DNA of 64,000 nt from positions 248,001 to 312,000 of the forward strand of contig NZ_JAGGLR010000008.1 in assembly GCF_017874715.1 (NCBI RefSeq). The letters run 5' to 3'. The notes under the pieces were generated by a model. It had not been told where the DNA came from. It was given only the letters and a program-made list of their open reading frames with translations, and made no database searches. Origin of the DNA: Streptomyces iranensis (GTDB lineage: Bacteria > Actinomycetota > Actinomycetes > Streptomycetales > Streptomycetaceae). Of the stretch, positions 40,952 through 49,090 are shown one piece after another. Position numbers and translations under genes: made by a program. How positions within the stretch are numbered: the first letter of the stretch is position 1; each line of letters opens with the position of its first letter.

Positions 40952-42009
40952 TTCGCAGCCACCACGGGCGCGGTCTTCTCCCCTTCGGCGGCGAGGCGGG
41001 CGAGGATGCGGCGCGCGGCCAGTCCGCCGGTGTCGATGTTGATGCTGAGCTCCTGGTAGCCCTCGCGCTCGGTGTCCAGCGCCTTCTGGAGCACGTTCAG
41101 CGCCGCCACGTCCTGGAGCACCACGGTCCGGTTGAGGTCGTGGAGGAAGGTGGACACCTCCTCGTCGTCCTGCGCGAAGTCCCGTGAGACGGCCCAGAAG
41201 TCGTACACATGGCGGTCGGTGGACGGGGTGATGGCGTAGGTGATCTCCACATGGAAGGCGTTCGGATCGGAGCCGTCCGGCTCCGGCAGTACCCCGACCG
41301 GGGCGATCCGGCTGTGCAGCAGATACAGACAGGGCGCGTGGTACTCGATGTCCTGCCAGCGGGTGATGCGGCCCTCGATGCCGGTGGAGCGGGCGTAGAA
41401 GGGCGGGCATTCGGCGTCGTCCATGTGCCGGCTGACCCGGACGACGCCCGCGCCCTCGTCGACCTCCGTGGTGATCGGGGTCTCGGCGACCTCGGGGGTG
41501 CCGATGTAACCGCCGTGCAGATACGTCTCGTGGGAGAGGTCCAGCAGATTGTCCACGAGCAGGCCGTAGTCGGCGTCGATCGGCTCCATGCCGCCCACCG
41601 TCGTCCAGCGCGGACCGGCCAGCCAGGGGGCGCGCGGCACTGCGCCGGGGTCGGCGAGCGCCGGGTCCCCGATCCACACCCACACCAGCGAGTCCTGCTC
41701 GACGACGGGGTAGGAGCGGACCCGGGCGGTGCGCGGGACGCGCTTCTGGCCCGGTACGAACACGCAGGTGCCGCCGGTGTCGTAGGTGAAGCCGTGGTAG
41801 CCGCAGACGACCGTGTCGCCGTCGAGACGGCCGGCGGTGAGCGGATAGCGGCGGTGCACACAGCGGTCGGCGAGCGCGATGACCTTGTCGTCGGACTCGG
41901 TGCGGTAGAAGGCGATGGGCTCGTCGAGGATGGTGCGCCCCAGCAGCTCGCGGCCGATTTCGCGGCCGTAGGCGGCGACGTACCACTGGTTCTTCACGAA
42001 GGCGGTCAT
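40948..42009 (-). CDS. Rieske oxygenase, vanillate O-demethylase (VanA)-like
   Basis: 353 residues. The Rieske cluster ligands are C50-x-H52 (CVHRRYPL) and C69-x-x-H72 (CGYHGF). The mononuclear iron site is DLLDLSHETYLHGG-like (Asp about 157, His about 160 and 165). This pattern is that of the VanA/O-demethylase clade of Rieske oxygenases. Probably demethylates or hydroxylates an aromatic acid with the reductase at 39549. The ATG at 42009 (MTAFVKNQWYVAA) is the natural family start; the frame extends nine codons upstream. Confidence 0.92.
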   Translation of the reverse strand: MTAFVKNQWYVAAYGREIGRELLGRTILDEPIAFYRTESDDKVIALADRCVHRRYPLTAGRLDGDTVVCGYHGFTYDTGGTCVFVPGQKRVPRTARVRSYPVVEQDSLVWVWIGDPALADPGAVPRAPWLAGPRWTTVGGMEPIDADYGLLVDNLLDLSHETYLHGGYIGTPEVAETPITTEVDEGAGVVRVSRHMDDAECPPFYARSTGIEGRITRWQDIEYHAPCLYLLHSRIAPVGVLPEPDGSDPNAFHVEITYAITPSTDRHVYDFWAVSRDFAQDDEEVSTFLHDLNRTVVLQDVAALNVLQKALDTEREGYQELSINIDTGGLAARRILARLAAEGEKTAPVVAAK

Positions 42010-42109
42010 GCGTGCCAGCGTGGTGACGCCCGTCACGTACGGGCAACGGCCCTTCCACTGGGTGGAAGGGCCGCGCGGGGAGGTGTGCTGCGGTGGGCCG
42101 CCGGGCGGG

Positions 42110-42388
42110 TCAGCCGCCGAACTGCCAGAAGACGGAGTGGTTCAGCGTCAGCAGGACGATCAGCAGGACCACATCGGCGATGCCGAGGGTGAGTCCGAGC
42201 AGCGCCCGGCCCCTGCGGCGGGTGTCCCGGGCGATGGCGAGCGTCCCGAGGACGATCGCGCAGGGCCCGAAGACCGCGTTGAACAGCAGCAGACCGATCA
42301 GACCGAGCACGAAGGAGGCGACGGCCATGCCGTCGGCGTCCCGGCGCGCCCGGACCGGGGAGGTGCGGGACGGTGCGGTGAGTGCCAT
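42110..42388 (-). CDS. DUF4190 small membrane protein
   Basis: 92 residues with two membrane helices (about 22-48 and 64-84) in the pattern MAVASFVLGLIGLLLFN....G..AIVLGTLA.A of DUF4190. Common in actinobacteria; function unknown. It sits four bases after the small membrane gene upstream. Confidence 0.75.
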   Translation of the reverse strand: MALTAPSRTSPVRARRDADGMAVASFVLGLIGLLLFNAVFGPCAIVLGTLAIARDTRRRGRALLGLTLGIADVVLLIVLLTLNHSVFWQFGG

Positions 42389-42393
42389 GGGTC

Positions 42394-42549
42394 TCAGCTC
42401 CCCTTGTGCCCGGTGCGTTCGCGGATGAAGAAGATCAGCAGCCAGGCGCCGATGGCGCCCGCGGCGGCGAGGAACAGGGGGAGCGGAGTGTGCGCCGCCG
42501 CCCCCAGAAGAACTCCCATCAGGGCGAGTGCCGCGACGATGAAGAGCAT
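42394..42549 (-). CDS. 51-residue membrane peptide
   Basis: The ATG at 42549 has GAGAGG upstream and gives a 51-residue protein of two hydrophobic segments (LFIVAALALMGVLLGAAA and LFLAAAGAIGAWLLIFFI) ending in RERTGHKGS. The operon-like spacing to the DUF4190 gene and the shared promoter region with the TetR gene suggest it is a target of that regulator. Confidence 0.6.
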   Translation of the reverse strand: MLFIVAALALMGVLLGAAAHTPLPLFLAAAGAIGAWLLIFFIRERTGHKGS

Positions 42550-42608
42550 GTGTGCCTCTCTCGAAGTGACGATCCGGATGCGGTTGGCGTGCGGGTGGTA
42601 GTTGTTCG

Positions 42609-42636
42609 GTGAACAGTTGGGATCACAACTGTTCAC
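42609..42636. promoter_or_regulatory. 28-bp TetR-type operator between divergent genes
   Basis: GTGAACAGTTG-N6-CAACTGTTCAC is a perfect 11-bp inverted repeat. A weaker related copy (GCGAAC-N2-CTGTTTAC) lies at about 42679-42694 next to the TetR start. The pair covers both divergent promoters and is most likely bound by the TetR protein encoded at 42700. Confidence 0.75.
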
Positions 42637-42699
42637 TGAGATCTAGAGTACCCCGCCGAACCCTGGAAAAATTCAGCGAACGGCTGTTTACTGAATGAT

Positions 42700-43335
42700 A
42701 TGAGTCACACGTCCGGGGTCCGGCAGGCCCAAAAGGAGAAGACCCGGCGCGCCCTGATGGACGCCGCGTTGGGGCTGCTGGAGGACCAGAGCCTGAGCAG
42801 CTTGGGGCTGCGCGAGGTCACACGGGCGGTGGGGGTGGCGCCGGCCGCGTTCTACCGGCACTTCCGGGATCTGAGCGATCTCGGAGTCGCGCTGGTCGAG
42901 GAGTGCCTGGGCAGCCTGCACCACATGATCGGCGCCATCCTCGCCGGTCAGGAGGGCGACGAGGAGCGGATCGAGGCCACCGTCGACGCGGTCGCCGAGC
43001 ATGTCCGCCGCTACCCCGCGCACATCCGCTTCATCGCACGTGAGCGGCATGGCGGGGTGCGCCCGGTGCGCCAGGCCATAGCCGCCGAGCTGGACCGATT
43101 CGCGGACGAGGTGGCCATCGCCTTCCGCCCGCAGCTCCCGGCGGAATCCTGGCCACCGGAAGATGTCCGGATGCTTGCGGAGATGTATGTGGACCACATG
43201 GTGATGACGGCGACGGCGTTCCTGGAGGCGCAGGCCGATCACCCCGAGGCCGCGGACGAGCGGCGGGTGGCCGCCACGGCGCGCAAACAGCTGCTGCTGA
43301 TCAGCCTCGGGCGCCGCCACTGGCACGACGCGTGA
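42700..43335 (+). CDS. TetR-family regulator (FabR-like)
   Basis: 211 residues. HTH (about 12-58: GLREVTRAVGVAPAAFYRHFRD) and a FabR-type C-terminal domain (FIARERHGG, YVDHMVMTATAFLEA). FabR-like TetR proteins control fatty-acid or membrane genes. The divergent partners are the two small membrane genes at 42110-42549. Its end overlaps the end of the convergent M6 protease gene by 35 bp. Confidence 0.9.
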   Translation: MSHTSGVRQAQKEKTRRALMDAALGLLEDQSLSSLGLREVTRAVGVAPAAFYRHFRDLSDLGVALVEECLGSLHHMIGAILAGQEGDEERIEATVDAVAEHVRRYPAHIRFIARERHGGVRPVRQAIAAELDRFADEVAIAFRPQLPAESWPPEDVRMLAEMYVDHMVMTATAFLEAQADHPEAADERRVAATARKQLLLISLGRRHWHDA

Positions 43336-44632
43336 TCTCTACGCCGTAGTCGCCGGCCGCGTCCCGGCCGGTGACCCGGACGCGTATCCGAACGCCGTTC
43401 GCCGCGGTGTCGAAGGTCTCGCCGGGCGCGTAGGCCGCGTCGCTGAGTGCGGGGTGGACATTGCGCTCCCGGGTACAGCCGCGGCCGTGGGGGGTGGAGT
43501 CCACGATGGTGACGGGGCCGCCGCCGGAGTCGACACCGGTGTCCACCCAGGAGATCAGTACCCCGGGCTTGCATATGGCCTCGTCGTTGCCGCCGGTCGC
43601 CCGCGCCTCGATCGCGTAGCCGGTGGACGGCGAGACGGGGACGAAGACCAGCTTGGTCCCCTCCGTGCGGCTCAGTGGGGACAGGGTGTGGGCGAAGACC
43701 CCGGAGCGGGCGGCGCACGCGATCTGCCGGGGGCCGAGCCAGCCCAGCTTCCACTTGTGCCAGGCCAGCAGGTCGTTGCCGGGCCCCCAGTCCTCGGACA
43801 TCACATCCCAGTGGCCCGCCTTGTCGCCGCCGCCGTGGGTATAGAGGTCGGGCAGCCCGAAGACATGGCCGTTCTCATGGGGCAGAACGCGGAAGCCGGT
43901 GCGGCGCAGCGAGCCGGAGCCGTCGTCCTGGCGGCTGTAGACGAAGGAGACATTGGCCAGCGGGACGCCGTCGGCGGTCGGGGCGTGCTGGTTGTCGGCG
44001 TAGGTGACGGACAGCACGGCATGCGCGGCCGGCGGCCCGGCGTTCGGGGTGACCAGGACGTTCACCAGGTCGTAGCGGCGGAAGTCGACCTTGGGGTCGG
44101 CGGACTTGGCGATGTCGGCGACGAGTTTGCGATAGCCCGGGTCGAAGGGGCTGCCGCGCTTGATGCCGTACGCGCGGAACGGGCGCGGCATCCGCAGCCA
44201 GTGGGTGATCGGCATCTCGGGGCGGTAGTCCAGCCGCCCGTACGAGCTCTGCGCGAACCACCGGGAGGTCTGGGGGAAGAACTCCTCGAAGCGCTGGCGG
44301 GCGGTGCCCTGGCCGCGGACATCGGGGAAGTCGATCATGAGGTTGAGGGCGTGGACGGTGCCGGTGCTGCGGCTGTAGCCGCGGCCGGTGGGTATGCCCT
44401 CGGCCATCTGGAGCCCGGGTCCTGAGGCGAGGGCGCAGGGTGCGAGCGAGCCGAAGGCCGGGCGCGCGGAGGGCGCCGGGGCCAGCTCGGGGGGTGCGGG
44501 GGGCTCGGGACGCGGGGCCGCCGCCGGGGCGACCACCGCCACCGTGAGCACGGCGGCGGCGGCGAACGCGCTGCCTCTGCGAGGTCGGCGTATTCGTATG
44601 CGGGGGCGGGTGGTCCCATGCGTCTGGTCCAT
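43301..44632 (-). CDS. Secreted M6-family (immune inhibitor A-like) metalloprotease
   Basis: 443 residues. An Arg-rich N-terminus and a hydrophobic stretch (about 20-40) form a signal peptide, then a Pro/Ala-rich segment. The zinc site is HENGHVFGLPDLY (His252, Glu253, His256), the M6 signature. The C-terminal half is beta-rich (ISWVDTGVDSGGGP). Likely an extracellular protease. The ATG at 44632 is chosen because upstream codons would precede the signal peptide. Confidence 0.87.
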   Translation of the reverse strand: MDQTHGTTRPRIRIRRPRRGSAFAAAAVLTVAVVAPAAAPRPEPPAPPELAPAPSARPAFGSLAPCALASGPGLQMAEGIPTGRGYSRSTGTVHALNLMIDFPDVRGQGTARQRFEEFFPQTSRWFAQSSYGRLDYRPEMPITHWLRMPRPFRAYGIKRGSPFDPGYRKLVADIAKSADPKVDFRRYDLVNVLVTPNAGPPAAHAVLSVTYADNQHAPTADGVPLANVSFVYSRQDDGSGSLRRTGFRVLPHENGHVFGLPDLYTHGGGDKAGHWDVMSEDWGPGNDLLAWHKWKLGWLGPRQIACAARSGVFAHTLSPLSRTEGTKLVFVPVSPSTGYAIEARATGGNDEAICKPGVLISWVDTGVDSGGGPVTIVDSTPHGRGCTRERNVHPALSDAAYAPGETFDTAANGVRIRVRVTGRDAAGDYGVEITRRASGGARG

Positions 44633-44765
44633 TGCCGACCACGGTGTGGCGGCGCGGACCGGGACGCCCGTGGGGTGGAGCCGAACGGTGGAATGGCCTG
44701 CTCCGTCCGGGCGGCGGGGGCGCCGGGCGGGTGTGAGGCAGGTCACCTGCGGACGCAGAAATTCC

Positions 44766-44812
44766 GGGGACTCTTTCCCCGTTTAACCGAGTGAACGCAG
44801 AAACGGGGACTC
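44766..44812. promoter_or_regulatory. Symmetrical motif cluster between the protease and TetR genes
   Basis: CCCCGTTT (44777) and AAACGGGG (44801) form an inverted repeat, and GGGGACTC occurs twice (44767 and 44805) in direct orientation. The cluster lies in the 349-bp divergent gap. It could be a double operator; the binder is unknown. Confidence 0.35.
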
Positions 44813-44869
44813 ACTCCCCGGAAAAGTTGAAGCTCGAACGTCAAGGCCGGGGCGCGGCGCCGCCGTCAA

Positions 44870-44942
44870 GCCGCCGGAGCACCGGCCGCCGGGGCACCGG
44901 CCACCGGAGCACCGGAGCACCGGAGCACCGGCCACCGGAGAA
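44870..44942 (+). repeat. Minisatellite of CACCGGAGCACCGGCC-type units
   Basis: About seven imperfect units of GCACCGGMG/CCACCGGAG follow each other just upstream of the TetR start at 44982. Such tracts are hypervariable in Streptomyces. No coding frame uses it. Confidence 0.7.
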
Positions 44943-44981
44943 CCGTACGCGTGGAAGCCGTACGCAGAAGGGAGTGCTGTC

Positions 44982-45632
44982 ATGGCCGCCGACACGATGA
45001 CCGCGAAGTCCGCACAGCCCCGGCTGCGCGCGGACGCCCTGCGTAACCGGGAGCGCATTGTCGCGGCCGCCCGAGAGGTGATCGTCGAGTGCGGGGCGCA
45101 TATCCCCCTCGATGAAATCGCTCGACGGGCGGGGGTCGGCAATGCCACGATCTACCGGCACTTCACGGACCGCCGTGAGCTGATCCACCATGTGGCGCTC
45201 TCGGTGATGTCCCGTGTCGCCGACCAGGCCGAATCCGCCCTGGCCGAGGAGACCGACACCTTCTCGGCGCTGCGGCGCTTCGTTCACGCCGCGGCGGACG
45301 AGCACATCGGCGCGCTGTGCCTGCTGCTCTCCGACGGCCTCGACAAGGAGCACCCTGATCTCATCGCCACCCGCGACCGTCTGGCGGACGGTGTCGAAGC
45401 CCTGATGGGGGCCGCGAAAGCCGACGGCAAACTGCGCACCGACATCGGCGTCGGTGACCTGATGGTCGCGCTCAATCAGCTCACCCGGCCGCTGCCCGGC
45501 AGCGACTGTGTGGACTTCGAGCCCTTTGTGCACCGGCATCTGCAGCTGTTCCTGGACGGGCTGCACACCCCGGCGCGCTCGGAACTACCCGGAAAGTCCG
45601 TGACCTTGGAGGATCTGCAGCACCGGCCGTGA
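44982..45632 (+). CDS. TetR-family regulator of the adjacent efflux pump
   Basis: 216 residues: HTH (about 22-66: IPLDEIARRAGVGNATIYRHFTDR) and a TetR C-terminal domain. It precedes an EmrB-type exporter by 182 bp on the same strand, the layout of LmrA/LmrB-like drug resistance pairs in actinomycetes. It probably represses both genes until a drug binds. GAAGGGAG precedes the ATG. Confidence 0.9.
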   Translation: MAADTMTAKSAQPRLRADALRNRERIVAAAREVIVECGAHIPLDEIARRAGVGNATIYRHFTDRRELIHHVALSVMSRVADQAESALAEETDTFSALRRFVHAAADEHIGALCLLLSDGLDKEHPDLIATRDRLADGVEALMGAAKADGKLRTDIGVGDLMVALNQLTRPLPGSDCVDFEPFVHRHLQLFLDGLHTPARSELPGKSVTLEDLQHRP

Positions 45633-45814
45633 CAGTGACCTAAATCGCACCCGGCCGATCCCGGAGCACCGCTTATTCCGCGCACGTTCACACGTCTTCC
45701 TTACGTGCGTCGTCGCCTCTCGCTACCTCTTACCCAACGGCCTGTGCCGGTCTGACCTCGACCGGCCCCTTACGTCCCATTTCTCACTCTCCGCACCGCT
45801 AGGTAGGACCACCC

Positions 45815-47323
45815 ATGCCCGAAACGGCTCAATTCGTCGATCCCCGGCGCTGGAAAGCGCTGATATTCATCGCCCTCGCCCAGCTGATGGTCGTGCTCGA
45901 CGCGACCATCGTGAACATCGCGCTGCCCAGCGCCCAGGCCGATCTCGGCATCTCCGACGGCAACCGGCAGTGGGTCATCACCGCCTACGCCCTCGCCTTC
46001 GGCGGACTGCTGCTGTTCGGCGGCCGGATCGCCGACCTGTGGGGACGCAAGCAGACCTTCATCGTCGGTCTGATCGGCTTCGCCGCCGCCTCGGCCGTCG
46101 GCGGTGCCGCGCTGAACACCGGCATGCTGCTGGGCGCCCGTGCCCTGCAGGGTGTGTTCGGCGCGCTGCTCGCCCCCTCCGCGCTCTCGCTGCTCGCGGT
46201 GATGTTCACCGACCCCAAGGAGCGCGCCAAGGCGTTCGGTGTCTTCGGTGCCATCGCCGGTGGTGGTGGCGCCGTCGGTCTGATCCTCGGTGGTGTGCTC
46301 ACCGAGTACATGGACTGGCGCTGGACCTTCTTCGTGAACATCCCGTTCGCCATCGTCGCCGCGATCGGCGCGGTCGCCGTGATCCGCGAGCCGGTGGAGA
46401 GCCACAACTCGTCCCGGCTGGACATCCCCGGCGTGATCCTGGCCACCACCGGTCTGGTCTCGCTGGTCTACGGCTTCACCCGCGCCGAGTCCGACGGCTG
46501 GTCCGCGGGCCCGACCATCGGCCTGTTCGTCGCCGCGGCCGTGCTGCTGCTGGCCTTCGTGATCGTCGAGTCGCGGGTGAAGGCGCCGCTGCTGCCGCTG
46601 CGCGTGGTCGCCGACCGCAACCGCGGCGGTGTCTACGCCTCGCTGGCTCTCGCCATCATCGGCATGTTCGGCCTGTTCCTCTTCCTCACCTACTACATGC
46701 AGGTCGTGAAGGGGTACAGCCCGGTCAAGACCGGCTTCGCCTTCCTGCCGATGGTCGCGGGCATGATCACCGGCTCGACGCAGATCGGCGCCCGGCTGAT
46801 GACCCGCGTCCCGGCGCGGCTGCTGATGGGGCCGGGCTTCCTGGTCGCCTCGGTCGGCATGCTGCTGCTGACCCAGATCGATCTGGACACCTCGTACCCG
46901 GCGCTGATCCTGCCCGGGTTCCTGCTGCTCGGCCTCGGCATGGGTACCGCCTTCATGCCGGCGATGAGCCTGGCCACGCATGGTGTCGAGCCGCGTGACG
47001 CGGGTGTCGCCTCGGCGATGGTCAACACCTCGCAGCAGGTCGGCGGCGCCATCGGCACCGCGCTGCTGAACACGATCGCGGCGAGCGCCACCACCGAGTA
47101 CGCGAAGTCGCATGCGGCGGGGGCCCCTTCCCGCACGGCACTGCAGCTGCAGTCGATGGTGCACGGCTACTCCGCCGCCATCTGGTGGGCGGTCGGCATC
47201 CTGGTGCTGGCCGCGGTCATCGCCATCACGTTCATCAACGCCGGACAGCCGGAGGGCGGCGGCGCGGTCGCCGGCTCCGGTGACGGTGCGGCGGAGGACG
47301 CTGTTCCGGTGATGGCGCACTGA
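45815..47323 (+). CDS. DHA2-family (EmrB/QacA, 14-helix) multidrug exporter
   Basis: 502 residues. Motifs of the DHA2 family: LMVVLDATIVNIALP (helix 1, motif D1), LFGGRIADLWGRK (motif A) and GAIAGGGGAVGLILGGVLT (motif C, antiporter). It exports drugs by proton exchange across the cell membrane. Downstream of its TetR regulator; a strong terminator follows. Confidence 0.93.
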   Translation: MPETAQFVDPRRWKALIFIALAQLMVVLDATIVNIALPSAQADLGISDGNRQWVITAYALAFGGLLLFGGRIADLWGRKQTFIVGLIGFAAASAVGGAALNTGMLLGARALQGVFGALLAPSALSLLAVMFTDPKERAKAFGVFGAIAGGGGAVGLILGGVLTEYMDWRWTFFVNIPFAIVAAIGAVAVIREPVESHNSSRLDIPGVILATTGLVSLVYGFTRAESDGWSAGPTIGLFVAAAVLLLAFVIVESRVKAPLLPLRVVADRNRGGVYASLALAIIGMFGLFLFLTYYMQVVKGYSPVKTGFAFLPMVAGMITGSTQIGARLMTRVPARLLMGPGFLVASVGMLLLTQIDLDTSYPALILPGFLLLGLGMGTAFMPAMSLATHGVEPRDAGVASAMVNTSQQVGGAIGTALLNTIAASATTEYAKSHAAGAPSRTALQLQSMVHGYSAAIWWAVGILVLAAVIAITFINAGQPEGGGAVAGSGDGAAEDAVPVMAH

Positions 47324-47374
47324 TGCGCTGAGACCTGCCCGTTGGGCTGTCGTTCCTGGGCGGACCTGTGTCAG

Positions 47375-47423
47375 GCGAAGGCCCCGCTCCTCCTCAAGAT
47401 TCGAGGAGGAGCGGGGCCTTCGC
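47375..47423. terminator. Strong bidirectional terminator hairpin
   Basis: A 21-bp perfect stem (GCGAAGGCCCCGCTCCTCCTC and complement) and a 7-base loop. It lies 52 bp after the exporter stop and before the convergent MarR gene. Confidence 0.9.
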
Positions 47424-47429
47424 GCGTCG

Positions 47430-47538
47430 TTTGAGGGGTTCGGGGCTTCAGGGGTTCAGGACTTTAGGACTTCAGGGTTCCAAGGCTTCAGGGTTCCAGG
47501 CCTCAGGGCTTCAGGGTTCCGGGGCTTCAGGGCTTGGG
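47430..47538. repeat. GGCTTCAGGGTTCC-type minisatellite
   Basis: About nine degenerate copies of a GGSTTCAGGGTTCC/ACTTTAGGACTTCAG unit lie between the terminator and the MarR stop. Non-coding on both strands. Confidence 0.7.
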
Positions 47539-48051
47539 TCAGCGCAGCCAGGGGAGGTCGGCGCCCGCCGGCTGGAGGCCGTCCGCGATGATCTGGCATA
47601 CGGCGCCGAACTGCTCGACCTGCTCGGGGGTGAGCCGGTCGAAGATGGCAGTCCGTACGGCGGTGACATGGCCGGGGGCGGTGTCCTGCAGCACCTTGAG
47701 CCCCTTGTCGGTCAGGACCGCGTTCTGTCCGCGCTTGTCGTCGGGGCAGTCCTCGCGCCGAACCCAGCCGTCCTTCTCCATGCGCGCGACGGCATGGGAC
47801 AGCCGGGAGCGGGTGATCTTTGCGGCCTCGGCCAGTTCGGTCATCCGCATCCGGTGGCGCGGTGCCCAGGAGAGCTTCACCAGCAGGCCGTAGTAGACGT
47901 GGGGCATGCCCGCGTCGCGCTGCAACTGGCGGTCGAGATGGTCCTCCAGGAGCATGTTCGCCTGGACATACGCCTGCCAGCTGCGCTGTTCGTCTTCGGT
48001 CAGCCAACGCGGCTCGTCGGCGTCTGGGGGGGTTTTCATGGCGTCGTCCAC
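47539..48051 (-). CDS. MarR-family repressor
   Basis: 170 residues: winged HTH (about 60-125; MRMTELAEAAKITRSRLSHAVARMEKDGWVRRE) in the MarR fold with helical ends. It is divergent from a LigB-type dioxygenase; a palindrome between them is the likely operator. MarR proteins of this group (MhqR/HosA-like) often sense quinones or phenols. A Cys occurs in REDCPDD, possibly reactive. Start ATG at 48051 or 48039. Confidence 0.9.
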   Translation of the reverse strand: MDDAMKTPPDADEPRWLTEDEQRSWQAYVQANMLLEDHLDRQLQRDAGMPHVYYGLLVKLSWAPRHRMRMTELAEAAKITRSRLSHAVARMEKDGWVRREDCPDDKRGQNAVLTDKGLKVLQDTAPGHVTAVRTAIFDRLTPEQVEQFGAVCQIIADGLQPAGADLPWLR

Positions 48052-48112
48052 GCGTCCATTCTAGGGAATTCTCTTTGAATCTTAAATAACTGTGCGCTAC
48101 AGTGATAACTGT

Positions 48113-48132
48113 ATGCTTGAGACTTCAAGCAT
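48113..48132. promoter_or_regulatory. MarR operator between marR and the dioxygenase gene
   Basis: ATGCTTGA-GACT-TCAAGCAT is a perfect 8-bp inverted repeat, 34 bp before the dioxygenase ATG and 61 bp from the MarR start. A dyad of about 20 bp is the usual size for MarR sites. Confidence 0.7.
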
Positions 48133-48166
48133 CTTGGCGAGCTCTGTCGACTGACGAGGAGTCCTC

Positions 48167-48949
48167 ATGTCCGCGCTCGACGGGCGCATGCCCGCGCTCT
48201 ACCTCAGCCATGGTGCTCCGCCGCTCGCCGACGATCCGGTCTGGCCGGGACAGCTCGCCGTCTGGGCCGCCGGTCTGCCCCGGCCCACCGCCATTCTCAT
48301 GATCTCCGCTCACTGGGAAGAGGCGCCCCTGGCGATCGGCGCCACCCAACAGGTGCCTCTGGTCTATGACTTCTGGGGCTTCCCTCAGCACTATTACCAG
48401 GTGCGGTACGCCGCGCCGGGCGCCCCCGAGCTCGCCGAGCGGATCCGCAAGACGCTGCGCACGGCGGGTACTCCGGTGCAGGACATCCCCGACCGGGGGC
48501 TGGACCACGGGGCGTATGTGCCCCTGGTCGAGATGTATCCGGAGGCCGACATCCCGGTTCTCCAGGTCTCGATGCCGACCCTCGACCCGCGGAAGCTGAT
48601 GGAGATAGGCCGGAAGCTGGCGCCGCTGCGGGACGAGGGCGTCCTGATCGTCGGCAGCGGCTTCTTCACTCACAACCTGGCCGCGCTACGGCAGATAGGC
48701 CCGATGCCGCCCAGTTGGTCGGCCGAGTTCGACGACTGGGGGCAGCGGGCGCTGGACGCCCAGGACATCGACGCGCTGCTGGACTTCGAGCACACGGCCC
48801 CGGCGGCGGGGCTCGCCCATCCGCGTACCGAACACTTCGCGCCGCTGTTCGTCACGCTGGGCGCGGCGGAGGCGGAGCTGCGCGGCCAGCGGAGTGTGAT
48901 CGACGGGTTCTGGATGGGGCTGGCGAAGCGGTCGTTGCAGTTCGGGTGA
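48167..48949 (+). CDS. Extradiol dioxygenase, 4,5-DOPA dioxygenase-like (LigB fold)
   Basis: 260 residues of the class III ring-cleavage family. Iron ligand candidates are His15 (LSHGAPP), His49 (ISAHWE) and the later HGAYV and HNL sites, as in YgiD/DODA. The block YYQVRYAAPG also fits. It probably opens catechols or quinol-type compounds and is under the divergent MarR repressor. It stands alone, which suggests detoxification. Confidence 0.9.
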   Translation: MSALDGRMPALYLSHGAPPLADDPVWPGQLAVWAAGLPRPTAILMISAHWEEAPLAIGATQQVPLVYDFWGFPQHYYQVRYAAPGAPELAERIRKTLRTAGTPVQDIPDRGLDHGAYVPLVEMYPEADIPVLQVSMPTLDPRKLMEIGRKLAPLRDEGVLIVGSGFFTHNLAALRQIGPMPPSWSAEFDDWGQRALDAQDIDALLDFEHTAPAAGLAHPRTEHFAPLFVTLGAAEAELRGQRSVIDGFWMGLAKRSLQFG

Positions 48950-49076
48950 GGGGTGAGGGGTGAGGGGTGAGGGGTGAGTGAGGGTGAGGGGCGAGGGGGA
49001 GCGGGGCGGGGGCGGCTCAGTGGGCTGTGGCTCAGTGGGGTGTGGCTCAGTGGGTGTGGCTGAGCGGGTACGGCCC
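48945..49076 (+). repeat. GGTGAGG and CTCAGTGGGKTGTGG tandem repeats
   Basis: About four GGTGAGG heptamers (48945-48976) and then three to four CTCAGTGGGTGTGG units (about 49016-49070). Non-coding. Confidence 0.7.
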
Positions 49077-49090
49077 GGCTGGGGCTCTTG

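Noticed and set aside
31693..42009. A larger biosynthetic cluster including the Rieske genes with the siderophore operon
   Set aside because: The Rieske operon ends 70 bp before the iron box and has its own direction and control region. Nothing in known desferrioxamine chemistry needs an oxygenase of this kind, so I treat them as separate.
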